From the NCBI GenBank assembly GCA_947623185.1, contig CANQGL010000011.1, forward strand, positions 1 to 45,479: a DNA stretch of 45,479 nucleotides. The letters are read 5' to 3'. Positions 16,766 to 25,282 of this stretch are shown in pieces. The notes beneath the pieces were generated by a model, which made no database searches, was not told the origin of the DNA, and saw only the letters and a program-made list of their open reading frames with translations. Positions within the stretch are counted from its first letter, which is position 1; each line of letters begins with the position of its first letter. Made by a program: the position numbers and the translations under genes. The DNA is from an uncultured Lachnospiraceae bacterium (GTDB lineage: Bacteria; Bacillota; Clostridia; Lachnospirales; Lachnospiraceae).

Positions 16766-17003
16766 TTTCGTCCTCCTCCGCGCCGTTCTGGAGGATGATC
16801 ATCTGCTTCTCGATCCGGTCGATCTTCTCGCTGCAGCTCTTTATGAGGCGGATCCCCTCTTCATAGTCTCGGAAAGCCTCCTCCAGAGAGCCCTCCCCGT
16901 TTTCCAGGCTGCCGATCAGCTCGTCGATCGCCGAAAAAGATTCTTCGACGTTCATGGCGGCGAGTTCCTCATCCGTCCGCCCCGTCAATTCCCGTTCTTC
17001 CAT
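16755..17003 (-). CDS. xseB: Exodeoxyribonuclease VII small subunit
   Basis: An 82-residue XseB. The helical hairpin SFSAIDELIGSLENGEGSLEEAFRDYEEG is the family core; small subunits wrap round the coiled coil of XseA. The gene overlaps both neighbours: 19 bases with xseA and 11 with ispA. Confidence 0.92.
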   Translation of the reverse strand: MEERELTGRTDEELAAMNVEESFSAIDELIGSLENGEGSLEEAFRDYEEGIRLIKSCSEKIDRIEKQMIILQNGAEEDENAG

Positions 17004-18205
17004 ACCGTCATCTCCTCGTTCTCCGTCACCAGCGCCCGGATCCGTCCGTCAGAGATCCGGACGGTGACCGCCGTCTGCGGCGGCGCCTGGCGCACCGATG
17101 TGAGCCGTCTGCCGTTTTCGTCCGTGATAAAGCCGTAGCCCCCGCTCAGTTTCTTGAGCGGCGACAGGCCCCACAGCCGCTCGCTGCGGACCGCCAGCCG
17201 GTTTTTGTTTTCCGCCAGACGGTCTTCCATCCGTCTGTTCAGCGCGTCCTCCAGATCGGCCAGACGCTGCCGTTTTTCATTGATACGATGCTGCGGGTGA
17301 TACCTGTCCAGCATCAGTTTTCTGTGTTCCAGACGGTCTCTCGACGTCCGGACCGCGGCCTGCATCTCCCGCTCCAGCTTCCGTTCCATCGCGGTAAGGT
17401 CCGCCTCGAACCGTTCAAAGTCGAAGACCGCAAGTTCCGCCGCCGCGGAAGGCGTCGGCGCGCGCAGATCCGCCACATAGTCCGCGATCGTCGTGTCCGT
17501 CTCGTGGCCCACCGCCGAGATCACCGGGGTGCTGCAGGCAAAGATCGCCCGCGCGACCTCCTCCTCGTTAAAGGCCCAGAGGTCCTCGATCGATCCGCCG
17601 CCGCGCCCGACGATCATCACGTCCGGTTTCATGGAATCAAGCGCCCGGATCCCCCTCGCTATGCTGTATTTCGCGTTCTCTCCCTGCACCAGCGCCGGGT
17701 ACAGGATCAGCTGCACATAGGGGTTCCTTCTCATGCTGATATTCATGATGTCGCGGATCGCCGCTCCGGTCGGAGCCGTCACGATGCCGACCGTGCGGGC
17801 GTATTTCGGGATCGGGCGCTTGTAGCACTCCGCGAACATCCCCATTTCCTCAAACTCGCGCAGACGCCTCTCGTATTCCAGATAAAGCGCCCCGCGTCCG
17901 TCCAGCTCGATCTCCGACGCGTAGAGCTGATACCGGCCGTCGCGCTCGTAGACGTCGACCGTCCCCTTTACGACGACCTGCTGCCCCTCGGCGAGCCGGA
18001 ACTTAAGCCCCCGCCGCTGCCCGGCGAACATGACCGCCGACAGCGTTCCGCCGCTGTCCTTCAGCGTAAAATAGATGTGGCCCGAGCCGTGATATTTACA
18101 GTTGGAAACTTCCCCCTTCACCGACAGCCGGCGAAGAAGGAAGTCCTGCGTAAACATGTTTTTGATATATGAATTTACCTGTGTGACCGAATAAACTCCC
18201 GCCAT
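16985..18205 (-). CDS. xseA: Exodeoxyribonuclease VII large subunit
   Basis: A 406-residue catalytic subunit of the single-strand exonuclease VII. An OB-fold occupies residues 1-100 (SVTQVNSYIKNMF, GEVSNCKYHGSGHIYFTLKD). The catalytic domain holds GIVTAPTGAAIRDI, VGRGGGSIEDLWAFNEE and SAVGHETDTTIADYVADLRAPTPSAAAE. A coiled coil and a C-terminal segment follow. The frame opens upstream to 18235 inside nusB; the ATG at 18205, 13 bases after the nusB stop and preceded by GGAG, is preferred. Confidence 0.95.
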   Translation of the reverse strand: MAGVYSVTQVNSYIKNMFTQDFLLRRLSVKGEVSNCKYHGSGHIYFTLKDSGGTLSAVMFAGQRRGLKFRLAEGQQVVVKGTVDVYERDGRYQLYASEIELDGRGALYLEYERRLREFEEMGMFAECYKRPIPKYARTVGIVTAPTGAAIRDIMNISMRRNPYVQLILYPALVQGENAKYSIARGIRALDSMKPDVMIVGRGGGSIEDLWAFNEEEVARAIFACSTPVISAVGHETDTTIADYVADLRAPTPSAAAELAVFDFERFEADLTAMERKLEREMQAAVRTSRDRLEHRKLMLDRYHPQHRINEKRQRLADLEDALNRRMEDRLAENKNRLAVRSERLWGLSPLKKLSGGYGFITDENGRRLTSVRQAPPQTAVTVRISDGRIRALVTENEEMTVWKNGN

Positions 18206-18218
18206 ACTCTCCGAAACC

Positions 18219-18686
18219 TCAGACCAGTTTTGCAAGGATCCCGTTCACGAAAGCCGGCGAATCGTCGCCTCCGAACTTCTTCGCAAGCTCGACGGCCTCG
18301 TTGATCGCGACTTTCTCCGAGATGTTTTCGTCTTTTTTGATCTCATACAGGGCCAGCCGCAGGATCGTGAGTTCGACCTTTCCCATGCGCCGGGTCTTCC
18401 AGCCTTCGGCGACCTCGTTGATCGCCATATCCAGCTCCGGGATACAGGCGATGATCTTTTCCGTCCGGTCTTCCAGATAAGCTCTTGTTTTGTCATCCAC
18501 CTCGACCTGATGGATGATCCGGTCTTCCCCATCCGCACCGGTCTCGTCCTCCGCGGGCGCTCCGAAATATAGTTCAAGCTGTTCCTCTTTCTCCCCGTCC
18601 GGATAAAAATCCTGGCAGAACAGCATCTTAAAACAGTGTTCCCTCAGTTCCCGCAATCTCTGTGTGCGGTCGGAACTTTTTGCCAT
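18219..18686 (-). CDS. nusB: Transcription antitermination factor NusB
   Basis: A 155-residue NusB that joins NusE/S10 on boxA RNA during rRNA transcription. The C-terminal half is typical: LRLALYEI then VAINEAVELAKKFGGDDSPAFVNGILAKL. The N-terminal half has an acidic insertion (EEQLELYFGAPAEDETGADGED outline) longer than in E. coli NusB. GGAGG precedes the ATG. It follows asp23 by 19 bases. Confidence 0.93.
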   Translation of the reverse strand: MAKSSDRTQRLRELREHCFKMLFCQDFYPDGEKEEQLELYFGAPAEDETGADGEDRIIHQVEVDDKTRAYLEDRTEKIIACIPELDMAINEVAEGWKTRRMGKVELTILRLALYEIKKDENISEKVAINEAVELAKKFGGDDSPAFVNGILAKLV

Positions 18687-18705
18687 AAATACCTCCGTCT
18701 TTCGT

Positions 18706-19086
18706 CTAGTTCTCCACGCTCACGCCGGCGATCTTGATGTTGACATCCAGAACGCTCAGACCCGTCATATTTTCGATCGCGTTCTTTACCTTCTCCTGTA
18801 CGGTCTCGCAGACCTGCGGGATGCTGTATCCGTATTTCAGATTCAGCGACAGGCCGACCGAGACGTGATCCTCGGACACGTCCACCTTCACGCCCTTGGA
18901 AAGATTTTTCATCCCCAGCTTTCCGACCAGCTCGTTGGTGATGTTTCCGGCCATCGAATCGACGCCGTCCACTTCCGTTGCTGCAAGACCGGCAATGATT
19001 GCCACGACTTCATCAGCGATCTGCACTTCACCGATTTTATCTTTCTCATACACTTTATGACTGCTTCTCTCTGTTTCCGCTGCCAC
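18706..19086 (-). CDS. Asp23/Gls24-family envelope stress protein
   Basis: A 126-residue Asp23 domain protein. GEVQIADEVVAIIAGLAATEVDGVDSM and the later KGVKVDVSEDHVSVGLSLNLKYG are family hallmarks. Such proteins gather at the Gram-positive membrane and relate to cell envelope homeostasis. It is the first gene of the nusB-recN operon. An ATG lies at 19104, but AGGAGGTGA stands 5 bases before the GTG at 19086, which I take as the start. Confidence 0.88.
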   Translation of the reverse strand: MAAETERSSHKVYEKDKIGEVQIADEVVAIIAGLAATEVDGVDSMAGNITNELVGKLGMKNLSKGVKVDVSEDHVSVGLSLNLKYGYSIPQVCETVQEKVKNAIENMTGLSVLDVNIKIAGVSVEN

Positions 19087-19121
19087 AATAATCACCTCCT
19101 GCATTCCGATTTGATACCTGT

Positions 19122-19130
19122 ATCATATCA
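19122..19130 (-). promoter_or_regulatory. Promoter of the asp23-recN operon
   Basis: TGATATGAT on the minus strand is an extended -10 located about 36 bases before the GTG start. The -35 at 17 bases is weak (TATGCA). Confidence 0.55.
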
Positions 19131-19160
19131 CAGATTTAGTATTTTGCATAGGCTTTTCTG

Positions 19161-19189
19161 TTGAACGGGCCCCGAAGTTATGATAATAT
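19161..19189 (+). promoter_or_regulatory. Promoter of the asparaginase gene
   Basis: TTGAAC (19161-19166), 17 bases, TAATAT (19184-19189). It faces away from the asp23 promoter and starts a leader of about 40 bases. Confidence 0.7.
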
Positions 19190-19237
19190 GAAATCAGGTA
19201 TTGTGGACCATCGAAGGATAATAAGGGGGAAATTCAA

Positions 19238-20242
19238 ATGAAACATATCCTGATGCTCGGGACCGGCGGGACGATCGCCTGCAGGCGCGGCGAAAACGGT
19301 CTCACGCCTCTTCTGACCGGCGATGAGCTTCTGGCCTATGTGCCGGCGGCGAAATCGTTCTGCGAAGTCGATACGGTACAGGTGCTCAACATCGACAGCA
19401 CCAACATGCATCCGAAACACTGGCTGATGCTCTCAAAAACGATCGAAGAACATTATGACGATTACGACGGATTCGTCGTCTGCCACGGCACGGACACCAT
19501 GGCCTACACGGCCGCGGCTCTCTCGTATCTGATCCAGCACTCCGCCAAACCCGTCGTCATCACCGGCGCACAGAAGCCGATCGACCTCGACGTGACCGAC
19601 GCCCGGACGAACCTGCTCGACAGCCTGCGCTTCGCGGCCTGCGACCGGGCGCACGGCGTCAATATCGTCTTCGACGGGAAGGTGATCGCCGGGACGCGCG
19701 GGAAAAAGGAGCGCTCCAAGAGCTACAACGCGTTTTCCAGCATCAATTTCCCGTGCATCGCCGTCATCCAGGACGAGCAGATCCTTTTTTACATCGACGA
19801 CAAGTGGCAGGACCGCGAGAGCGTCCGGTTTTTCCATGAGCTGGACAGCCGGGTGGCGCTCCTTAAGCTGATCCCGTCGCTGGATTCCGGCCTGCTGGAT
19901 TACATGGCGGAACATTACGACGCCGTCGTGATCGAGTCCTTCGGCGTGGGCGGGCTCCCGACCTACGACGACTGCGATTTTTACCGCGCGGTCGAAAACT
20001 GGATCGCGCGCGGAAAGACCGTCGTCATGACGACGCAGGTCACGCAGGAAGGAAGCAATATGGCCGTTTATGAGGTCGGACACAGGATCAAGAACGACCT
20101 CGGTCTGATCGAGGCCTACGATATGACGCTGGAAGCCACCGTGACGAAGCTCATGTGGATCCTGGGACAGACAAAAGAACCTTCGAGAGTGCGGGAACTG
20201 TTCTACCGGACGGTCAACCGCGATATTCTCTGGAAAGCATGA
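19238..20242 (+). CDS. ansA: Type I L-asparaginase
   Basis: A 334-residue cytoplasmic asparaginase, L-Asn to L-Asp plus ammonia. The two active-site threonines lie in LGTGGTIA (residues 8-14) and HGTDTMAYTAAAL (Thr85-Asp86); VITGAQKPIDLDVTDARTNL and ESFGVGGLPT complete the fold. No signal peptide is present, in line with the type I group. GGGGG lies about 7 bases before the ATG. The gene has its own promoter and stands divergent from the asp23 operon. Confidence 0.93.
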   Translation: MKHILMLGTGGTIACRRGENGLTPLLTGDELLAYVPAAKSFCEVDTVQVLNIDSTNMHPKHWLMLSKTIEEHYDDYDGFVVCHGTDTMAYTAAALSYLIQHSAKPVVITGAQKPIDLDVTDARTNLLDSLRFAACDRAHGVNIVFDGKVIAGTRGKKERSKSYNAFSSINFPCIAVIQDEQILFYIDDKWQDRESVRFFHELDSRVALLKLIPSLDSGLLDYMAEHYDAVVIESFGVGGLPTYDDCDFYRAVENWIARGKTVVMTTQVTQEGSNMAVYEVGHRIKNDLGLIEAYDMTLEATVTKLMWILGQTKEPSRVRELFYRTVNRDILWKA

Positions 20243-20279
20243 AAAAAGCCCGGAGAGGAGCGCTTAGCTCCTGTCCGGG
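20242..20279 (-). terminator. Terminator of the AI-2E permease gene
   Basis: CCCGGA (20249-20254) and GGAGC pair with GCTCC and TCCGGG (20274-20279) around a small internal loop. On the minus strand TTTTTT follows (20242-20247). The stop codon of the permease gene lies in the hairpin loop. Confidence 0.8.
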
Positions 20280-21460
20280 TGAAATTTATCGTTGTATTCT
20301 CCGATCAGCTCTTCGCGGCCGTGCCGGTTCAGACCGAAATACGTCATCCGGCGGATAATGTCGTAAATGACCGCAAACAGCGGAACGCCGACGATCATGC
20401 CCACGATCCCCCAGAGCCCGCCGAACAGCAGGATCGAAAACAGGACCCAGAAGCTCGAAAGGCCGGTGGAATTTCCCAGGATCTTCGGGCCGATGACGTT
20501 GCCGTCCAACTGCTGAAGGACCACGACAAAGATCAGGAAATAGATGCAGTGCACCGGATTCTCCAGGAACAGAAGCAGCGCGCAGGGGACCGCTCCGATA
20601 AAGGGACCGAAGAACGGGATGATGTTCGTCACGCCCACGATCACGCTGACCAGCGCCGCGGAACGGATGCCCATCAGGGTGGTGCCCGCGAAGCAGATCA
20701 CGCCGATGATGGCGGAATCCAGGAGCTTGCCCATCAGAAAGCCGTTAAACATCCGGTCGGCGTAGCGGACTTCCTCCTCGATCAGTTCCGACCAGTAGCG
20801 CGAAAAGATCCCGTTTAACAGAAGTTTCGCCTGTGCGGCGAACTGTTTCCGGCTGGCCAGGAAGTAAATCGAGATCAGGATCCCTAAAAACAGGTTCTTT
20901 ACGATGCCGACGAACACCGCAAGCTGGGAACCCAGCTCGCTCACCATGGTGCCCACGGTCGGCAGCAGCCCGGTCTTGAGCCACTGGGTGATCTCCGCCG
21001 TCGTGCGGGCGGAAAAATCGTCCCAGTAAGTCTGCAGCTGCGGCTCGCTCTCCAGAAGGTTATGAAGCCCCGTATTTGCCGCCGCCAGCTGTCCGGGGAT
21101 CGCGTTCGCGATCGAAACGATGCTGCTCCAGACCTGCGGGAATACCAGCATGACAAGCACCCAGACCAGGAAAAGTGCGAGCAGCAGGGACAGCACGATG
21201 GACAGTCCCGCAAACATCCCCTTCTTTCCCCGGGGGAACAGCTTTGTCAGAAGGTTCTCCAGCCTGTTGCAGACCGGCGCGAGGATGTATGCGATCACGG
21301 CTCCGTAGAGGAACGGGGTCAGGATCGTGGCGACCGCCTGCAGGCCGCCACAGACATCCTTTATTTTATACAGTATGAAAAAGATCAGAAGGCTGACCGC
21401 GATCACGGCCACGCCGGTAATTCCGAGTTTGACGTATTTCCTGTTTTCCAGATCTTTCAT
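20264..21460 (-). CDS. AI-2E/UPF0118 family transporter
   Basis: A 398-residue membrane protein with 7-8 hydrophobic helices of the AI-2E transporter (PerM/YtvI) family. The N-terminal pair of helices, the soluble middle (residues about 110-190) and the conserved end block (GVTNIIPFFGPFIGAVPCALLL, then DGNVIGPKILGNSTGLSSFWVLFSILLFGGLWGIVGMIVGVP in outline) are typical. Members move diverse solutes and some act as Na+/H+ antiporters; the substrate here is unknown. It has its own promoter and terminator. Confidence 0.88.
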   Translation of the reverse strand: MKDLENRKYVKLGITGVAVIAVSLLIFFILYKIKDVCGGLQAVATILTPFLYGAVIAYILAPVCNRLENLLTKLFPRGKKGMFAGLSIVLSLLLALFLVWVLVMLVFPQVWSSIVSIANAIPGQLAAANTGLHNLLESEPQLQTYWDDFSARTTAEITQWLKTGLLPTVGTMVSELGSQLAVFVGIVKNLFLGILISIYFLASRKQFAAQAKLLLNGIFSRYWSELIEEEVRYADRMFNGFLMGKLLDSAIIGVICFAGTTLMGIRSAALVSVIVGVTNIIPFFGPFIGAVPCALLLFLENPVHCIYFLIFVVVLQQLDGNVIGPKILGNSTGLSSFWVLFSILLFGGLWGIVGMIVGVPLFAVIYDIIRRMTYFGLNRHGREELIGEYNDKFHPDRS

Positions 21461-21516
21461 AATAAGCCAGCCTCCTCCCGCCGGTCCGGCATGTCTCCGA
21501 ACCGAATCCTGGGATC

Positions 21517-21545
21517 AGTATAGCACAGTTTTCGGAATATTTCCA
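21517..21545 (-). promoter_or_regulatory. Promoter of the AI-2E permease gene
   Basis: TGGAAA (21540-21545), 17 bases, TATACT (21517-21522) with TGn directly before the -10, on the minus strand. It lies downstream of spoIIIAH, so the permease is probably independent of the sporulation operon. Confidence 0.6.
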
Positions 21546-21586
21546 CAAAAACTCTGCTGTCGGCATTAAAATACAGGCGTCCGTTC

Positions 21587-22273
21587 CTACTCCTCGAGAT
21601 CCATCAGCGTGATCACGATCCCCTCCGCCGCGGTCTCGGTCTTGCGCTTCACGATGTCCTCGATCTGGGCGCGTTCCTGATCGGTAATGGACGTCGCGTT
21701 CACGACCACATCGACCTGGTTATCGGTGATCGATACGATCGGATCGACAAAGCCCTTGGCCTTAAGGAGCGTCTCCGCCGCGTTTTCCTTCTCGGCGATT
21801 TCGGTCAGCATGATCATATTCTGGATCGCGGCCTGTTTGTCTGCGTCGGCGATCCGGTCGCTGTTTATGAGCTCCATCAGCGTTTCCTTGTTTTTGGCGC
21901 GGATCTGCTCACGGTCGAGCTGGACTCCGGCTATGTACTCGGAGACGCTGGTCCCGTTGGTGAGGACCGCCTCGCCGGGATTTTCGATTCCGGCCATAGC
22001 CGTCCCGTCGAAATTTTCCCCGGTCCCGTCGCCGTAGGTCTCTTCGCCGTCCCCATCCCAGCTTGCCACTTCCTCAAGCTGCCCGTTGTCCGCTTCGGGC
22101 TGAGCCTGATTTTCCGCCAGAATGTCCTCGTCGGAGATCTCCATCATACCCGCCTCGTAGACCTCCGTTCCGGCTGTCTCCTGCCGCGACGTATAGTTCA
22201 GATAACCGGCCGCCGCGATCATGATCGCCAGTGTCGTGATGATCACCTGGTTTCTCCTGAATATCCTTTTCAT
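21587..22273 (-). CDS. spoIIIAH: Stage III sporulation protein AH
   Basis: A 228-residue SpoIIIAH. One membrane helix follows the basic start MKRIFRRNQVIITTLAIMIAAAGYL. The exposed part has an acidic low-complexity linker (residues about 40-110) and the YscJ/FliF-like ring-building motif at the end (AETLLKAKGFVDPIVSITDNQVDVVVNA). In the engulfment channel it sits in the mother-cell membrane and binds forespore SpoIIQ. AGGAG lies 8 bases before the ATG. Confidence 0.92.
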   Translation of the reverse strand: MKRIFRRNQVIITTLAIMIAAAGYLNYTSRQETAGTEVYEAGMMEISDEDILAENQAQPEADNGQLEEVASWDGDGEETYGDGTGENFDGTAMAGIENPGEAVLTNGTSVSEYIAGVQLDREQIRAKNKETLMELINSDRIADADKQAAIQNMIMLTEIAEKENAAETLLKAKGFVDPIVSITDNQVDVVVNATSITDQERAQIEDIVKRKTETAAEGIVITLMDLEE

Positions 22274-22276
22274 TTC

Positions 22277-22873
22277 TCATGCTCCTTCTTTTATCCTCTT
22301 TAATACTTTTATCTTATGTGAGGGCAGGCCGAATAATGCTTCCATCGCCCCGGAAATTTCCGCTCTCACGACCGCGCTTCCGCCTCCGTCCGCGCTGATC
22401 ACGATGCCGGATATCTCGGGCATCAGTTCCTTTTCGACGATCGGGGAAGTCCCGTTTCCCTCGAGCACCGTGCTCTCCGCGATCTCCTGCTGCGTGGTGA
22501 GGCGGCTGTTTTCTCCGCCCTCCGCGCCCTCGTTCCAGGTCGTCGACGAGTCGCGGTCGACGCGGAAGATCCGTTCCTCCGAGGACTTTAACATTACCAT
22601 CACGTCCACCTTGCCGACTCCCTCCACCCCGGAAAGGATCGCGCGGACGCGCTCCTCCAGTATTTTTTCGTAGGTGTCGGACTGCGCCGCCGTCACCAAA
22701 GCCGCGGGAACGCTGTCCGCACCGTCATCGGGCGCGGTAAAGTCCTCCCCGTTTTCCTTCCGGCCGCCGGGCGCCGCAAGTATGAACAGGATCAGACCCG
22801 CGCAGAACAGAAAAATCAGTCTTTCCTTATTCAGTTTCAAGGCGGATCGTAATTTTTCCTTCCTCCAGTCCAT
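22277..22873 (-). CDS. spoIIIAG: Stage III sporulation protein AG
   Basis: A 198-residue SpoIIIAG with an N-terminal membrane helix (RLIFLFCAGLILFIL) and a periplasmic-side ring domain (LSGVEGVGKVDVMVMLKSS, then EISGIVISADGGGSAVVRAEISGAMEALFGLPSHKIKVLK in outline). It forms a large ring in the feeding-tube complex. Its ATG, preceded by AGGAG at 6 bases, lies 47 bases inside spoIIIAF, a long overlap for this operon. Confidence 0.92.
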   Translation of the reverse strand: MDWRKEKLRSALKLNKERLIFLFCAGLILFILAAPGGRKENGEDFTAPDDGADSVPAALVTAAQSDTYEKILEERVRAILSGVEGVGKVDVMVMLKSSEERIFRVDRDSSTTWNEGAEGGENSRLTTQQEIAESTVLEGNGTSPIVEKELMPEISGIVISADGGGSAVVRAEISGAMEALFGLPSHKIKVLKRIKEGA

Positions 22874-23387
22874 AATACTCTCCTATTTTCGTTTTCAGTT
22901 CTGCGATCCTGCGGTTCGCCGCGATCCGCAGCTCCCGGTCGTTTCCGGCCCCCGTTCCGTCCGGGGCCAGGTCCAGTTCCAGCTTCTCCAGAGCGCCGAA
23001 GTTTTCGTTCCCGGGATCCCCGTTCAGCTCGGCGCGCGCGTCGAGGCACCGGAGCCCCGCGCTCTCCGCCATCGCCGCCGTATCGAGCTCCACCGCCTCG
23101 CGGTAGCCGGACAGCATCTTTTCGGCGCGCTTTTCGTCCGCTCCGTCCAGCTCTTCTCTCAAAAGCCGCACGTCGTTCTGAAACGTAATGCGCTCAAACG
23201 CCCCGGCGACCCGCTCCTCCAGTCCCGTCAGATCCGCGAACGGTCCGAAGACCAGCAGGATGAAGACCGTTCCGGTGTAAAGGCGCAGATATTTTTCGTA
23301 CTTTTTGTCCGGCAGCAGGTTCAGGATCATCGTCATCAGGATCAGATAAAAAACCATGCTGCGGACCCAGCCGTACAGACCGCTCAA
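22827..23387 (-). CDS. spoIIIAF: Stage III sporulation protein AF
   Basis: A 186-residue SpoIIIAF with two N-terminal helices (MVFYLILMTMILNLLP and LYTGTVFILLVFGPF) and a soluble alpha/beta C-terminal ring-building domain. The frame begins with TTG at 23387 behind AGGAGG at 9 bases. An internal ATG eleven codons later is possible but has no ribosome binding site. Confidence 0.88.
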   Translation of the reverse strand: MSGLYGWVRSMVFYLILMTMILNLLPDKKYEKYLRLYTGTVFILLVFGPFADLTGLEERVAGAFERITFQNDVRLLREELDGADEKRAEKMLSGYREAVELDTAAMAESAGLRCLDARAELNGDPGNENFGALEKLELDLAPDGTGAGNDRELRIAANRRIAELKTKIGEYYGLEEGKITIRLETE

Positions 23388-23400
23388 ATCGATCCGCCTC

Positions 23401-24690
23401 CTATCCCGCGTACCACGCCGCGTTTGTGGACACGCAGAGGATCGCGACCGTCACCGAAAACAGCGCCAGAGAGTACCCGACCAGCTTAAGGAGCATCGCG
23501 TGACCCTGCGCCGCCTCGGAAACGCAGGCGACCAGACGCCGGTCGCAGACCGGCTGCATCACCGCCGCCGCAATGTAATACAGGACCGTAAGGACCAGAA
23601 GCTTGAGCATCGGCACCGCCGCCATCAGGAGCAGGATGACGACCGCCGCGGCTCCGGCCGTATTTTTGACCAGGATCCCCGATCCCATCACGATCTGCGA
23701 GACGGCTCCGGCTCCCGCGCCGACCCCGGGTATCATCTGGGCCAGACGCATCGCGGACGCGTTCCGCAGGGCATCGGCCTGCGGAAGGACCAGCCCCTGT
23801 ATCAGGTGGAACCCGACGATCACCCCGAACATGGTCCGCATGATCCAGAGCATCGTCTGGCGCATCAGTTCCGTAAGGCGGGAGACCGTGTCCTCCCGGT
23901 AAAGGTTCCCGGCCAGCGCCAGCATCATATACACGCGCATGAGCGGAATCAGGAACCCCGAAAGCACCGCCTGCACCGCGCCGATCGCCGCCAGGGTAAA
24001 GCCGCAGACGGCCGAGGAGGTCAGCACGCCGCCCGCCATCGCCGCCGCCAGAAAATACGCCGGGAGCAGCACGCGCATAAAGCCGGTAAGTTCGCCGGAT
24101 ACGCGGTCCGCCACGTTCACGCTGGCGTAAAAGCTGGCCGCCAGGAAAGTCATGATCAGCAGAAAGACCACATAAAAACCGGTCTCGGAAACGTGCCCGG
24201 AGCCGAAGATCCCGGAGAAGTTGGAAAAGACCGCGCCGATCACGGCCAGAATAACGATCTGCCCCATGAGCGCGCCGTTTCCGCGGATCTCCCGAAACAG
24301 AACCGAGCCGAGCCCGGAAACGGCCTGTCCCATGACCGCTTCCAGATTTCCGTCCGCGATCTCCCGCATGACGCCGCGGAACGTGAGACCGGTCCCGTAT
24401 CCCTCGGAAAGCCCGTCCAAAAACCTCTGGATCTCCCCGGCGTCAAAATCGTCCGTGGTAAACTCCGCCTCCATTGCCGCGCCCGATCCCGCCGCTGTCG
24501 GTTCCGCCACCTCTCCCAGTTTTGCCGCGGTTCGCGTTTTCGACGCCTGTTCCGTTTCCGGTTTCACCGCCTGTTTCGTTTTAATCGCCGGTTCTGCAGC
24601 CGCTTTCTGCGGAAACCATACCAGGATAGCCAGGATCCATACGGCCAGGACCGCCGCCGTTTTTTTCGCCGCGCCCCGCCGCCGGTTCAC
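23401..24690 (-). CDS. spoIIIAE: Stage III sporulation protein AE
   Basis: A 429-residue polytopic SpoIIIAE. A signal-like N-terminal helix is followed by a Glu/Lys/Ala-rich linker and then about eight membrane helices. The segment VMGQAVSGLGSVLFREIRGNG and the later VVGFHLIQGLVLPQADALR and ALRNASAMRLAQMIPGVGAGAG are conserved in the family. It is probably the export-gate-like membrane part of the SpoIIIA complex. Start is GTG, overlapping the spoIIIAD stop. Confidence 0.92.
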   Translation of the reverse strand: MNRRRGAAKKTAAVLAVWILAILVWFPQKAAAEPAIKTKQAVKPETEQASKTRTAAKLGEVAEPTAAGSGAAMEAEFTTDDFDAGEIQRFLDGLSEGYGTGLTFRGVMREIADGNLEAVMGQAVSGLGSVLFREIRGNGALMGQIVILAVIGAVFSNFSGIFGSGHVSETGFYVVFLLIMTFLAASFYASVNVADRVSGELTGFMRVLLPAYFLAAAMAGGVLTSSAVCGFTLAAIGAVQAVLSGFLIPLMRVYMMLALAGNLYREDTVSRLTELMRQTMLWIMRTMFGVIVGFHLIQGLVLPQADALRNASAMRLAQMIPGVGAGAGAVSQIVMGSGILVKNTAGAAAVVILLLMAAVPMLKLLVLTVLYYIAAAVMQPVCDRRLVACVSEAAQGHAMLLKLVGYSLALFSVTVAILCVSTNAAWYAG

Positions 24691-25073
24691 GCCAGGAACC
24701 CCCGGAGCGTCTCCAAAAGGGCCAGCAGGACCGGCGCGCTGACCGCCAGGATCGACAGTTTTCCGAACATCTCGATCTGCGTGCCGAGCGCCGAAAATCC
24801 GGCGTCCTTGCAGATCCCCGAGGCGAACTCGGCAATGTAGGTGATCCCGACCATCTTTAGGAGCGTCCCGAGATAGATGTTTTTCACTTTTATGTACGCT
24901 CCGATCTGTTCCGCCGTGTCAAGGATCAGCTGCAGACGCGAGATCCCGAGGAACCCGACGGTAAGACCGGCGGCCAGGATCAGATAGACCGAGTATTCCG
25001 GCCGCAGCGGTTTTAACTGCGCCGCGAGCGCGACCGCCGTGATCCCGAGCACGGCCACCTGAATGATCGTCAT
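24687..25073 (-). CDS. spoIIIAD: Stage III sporulation protein AD
   Basis: A 128-residue SpoIIIAD of four hydrophobic helices (start MTIIQVAVLGITAVALA, end LEALRGFL-type tail LLETLRGFLA). GGGGAGG lies 8 bases before the ATG at 25073; the GTG three codons upstream would touch that ribosome binding site, so it is not used. Confidence 0.92.
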   Translation of the reverse strand: MTIIQVAVLGITAVALAAQLKPLRPEYSVYLILAAGLTVGFLGISRLQLILDTAEQIGAYIKVKNIYLGTLLKMVGITYIAEFASGICKDAGFSALGTQIEMFGKLSILAVSAPVLLALLETLRGFLA

Positions 25074-25087
25074 TTCCGGCACCTCCC

Positions 25088-25282
25088 CTACAGAGCGAAC
25101 AGATTTTTGATCGTGTCGAACAGGTCGTAGATATAAGGAACGATCCAGAACAGCACCAGGACGAGCCCCGCCAGACTGGTCAAAAACGCCTGGTCCTCGC
25201 GGCCGCTGTGTTTGAGTACCTGACAGATCACGGAAACAAGGATCCCCACCGCCGCGATCCTGAAAATCAGATTTACGCTCAT
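25088..25282 (-). CDS. spoIIIAC: Stage III sporulation protein AC
   Basis: A 64-residue protein of two membrane helices (IFRIAAVGILVSVICQVLK and FLTSLAGLVLVLFWIVPYI) joined by the conserved HSGREDQAF loop, the hallmark of SpoIIIAC. The start ATG at 25282 overlaps the spoIIIAB stop in an ATGA. Confidence 0.92.
   Translation of the reverse strand: MSVNLIFRIAAVGILVSVICQVLKHSGREDQAFLTSLAGLVLVLFWIVPYIYDLFDTIKNLFAL

Noticed and set aside
17288-18172. A plus-strand frame opposite xseA
   Set aside because: Antisense of a conserved gene; no ribosome site or domain.
23356-24840. A 494-codon plus-strand frame opposite spoIIIAE
   Set aside because: Low-complexity Arg/His-rich product and no ribosome site; spoIIIAE on the minus strand is certain.
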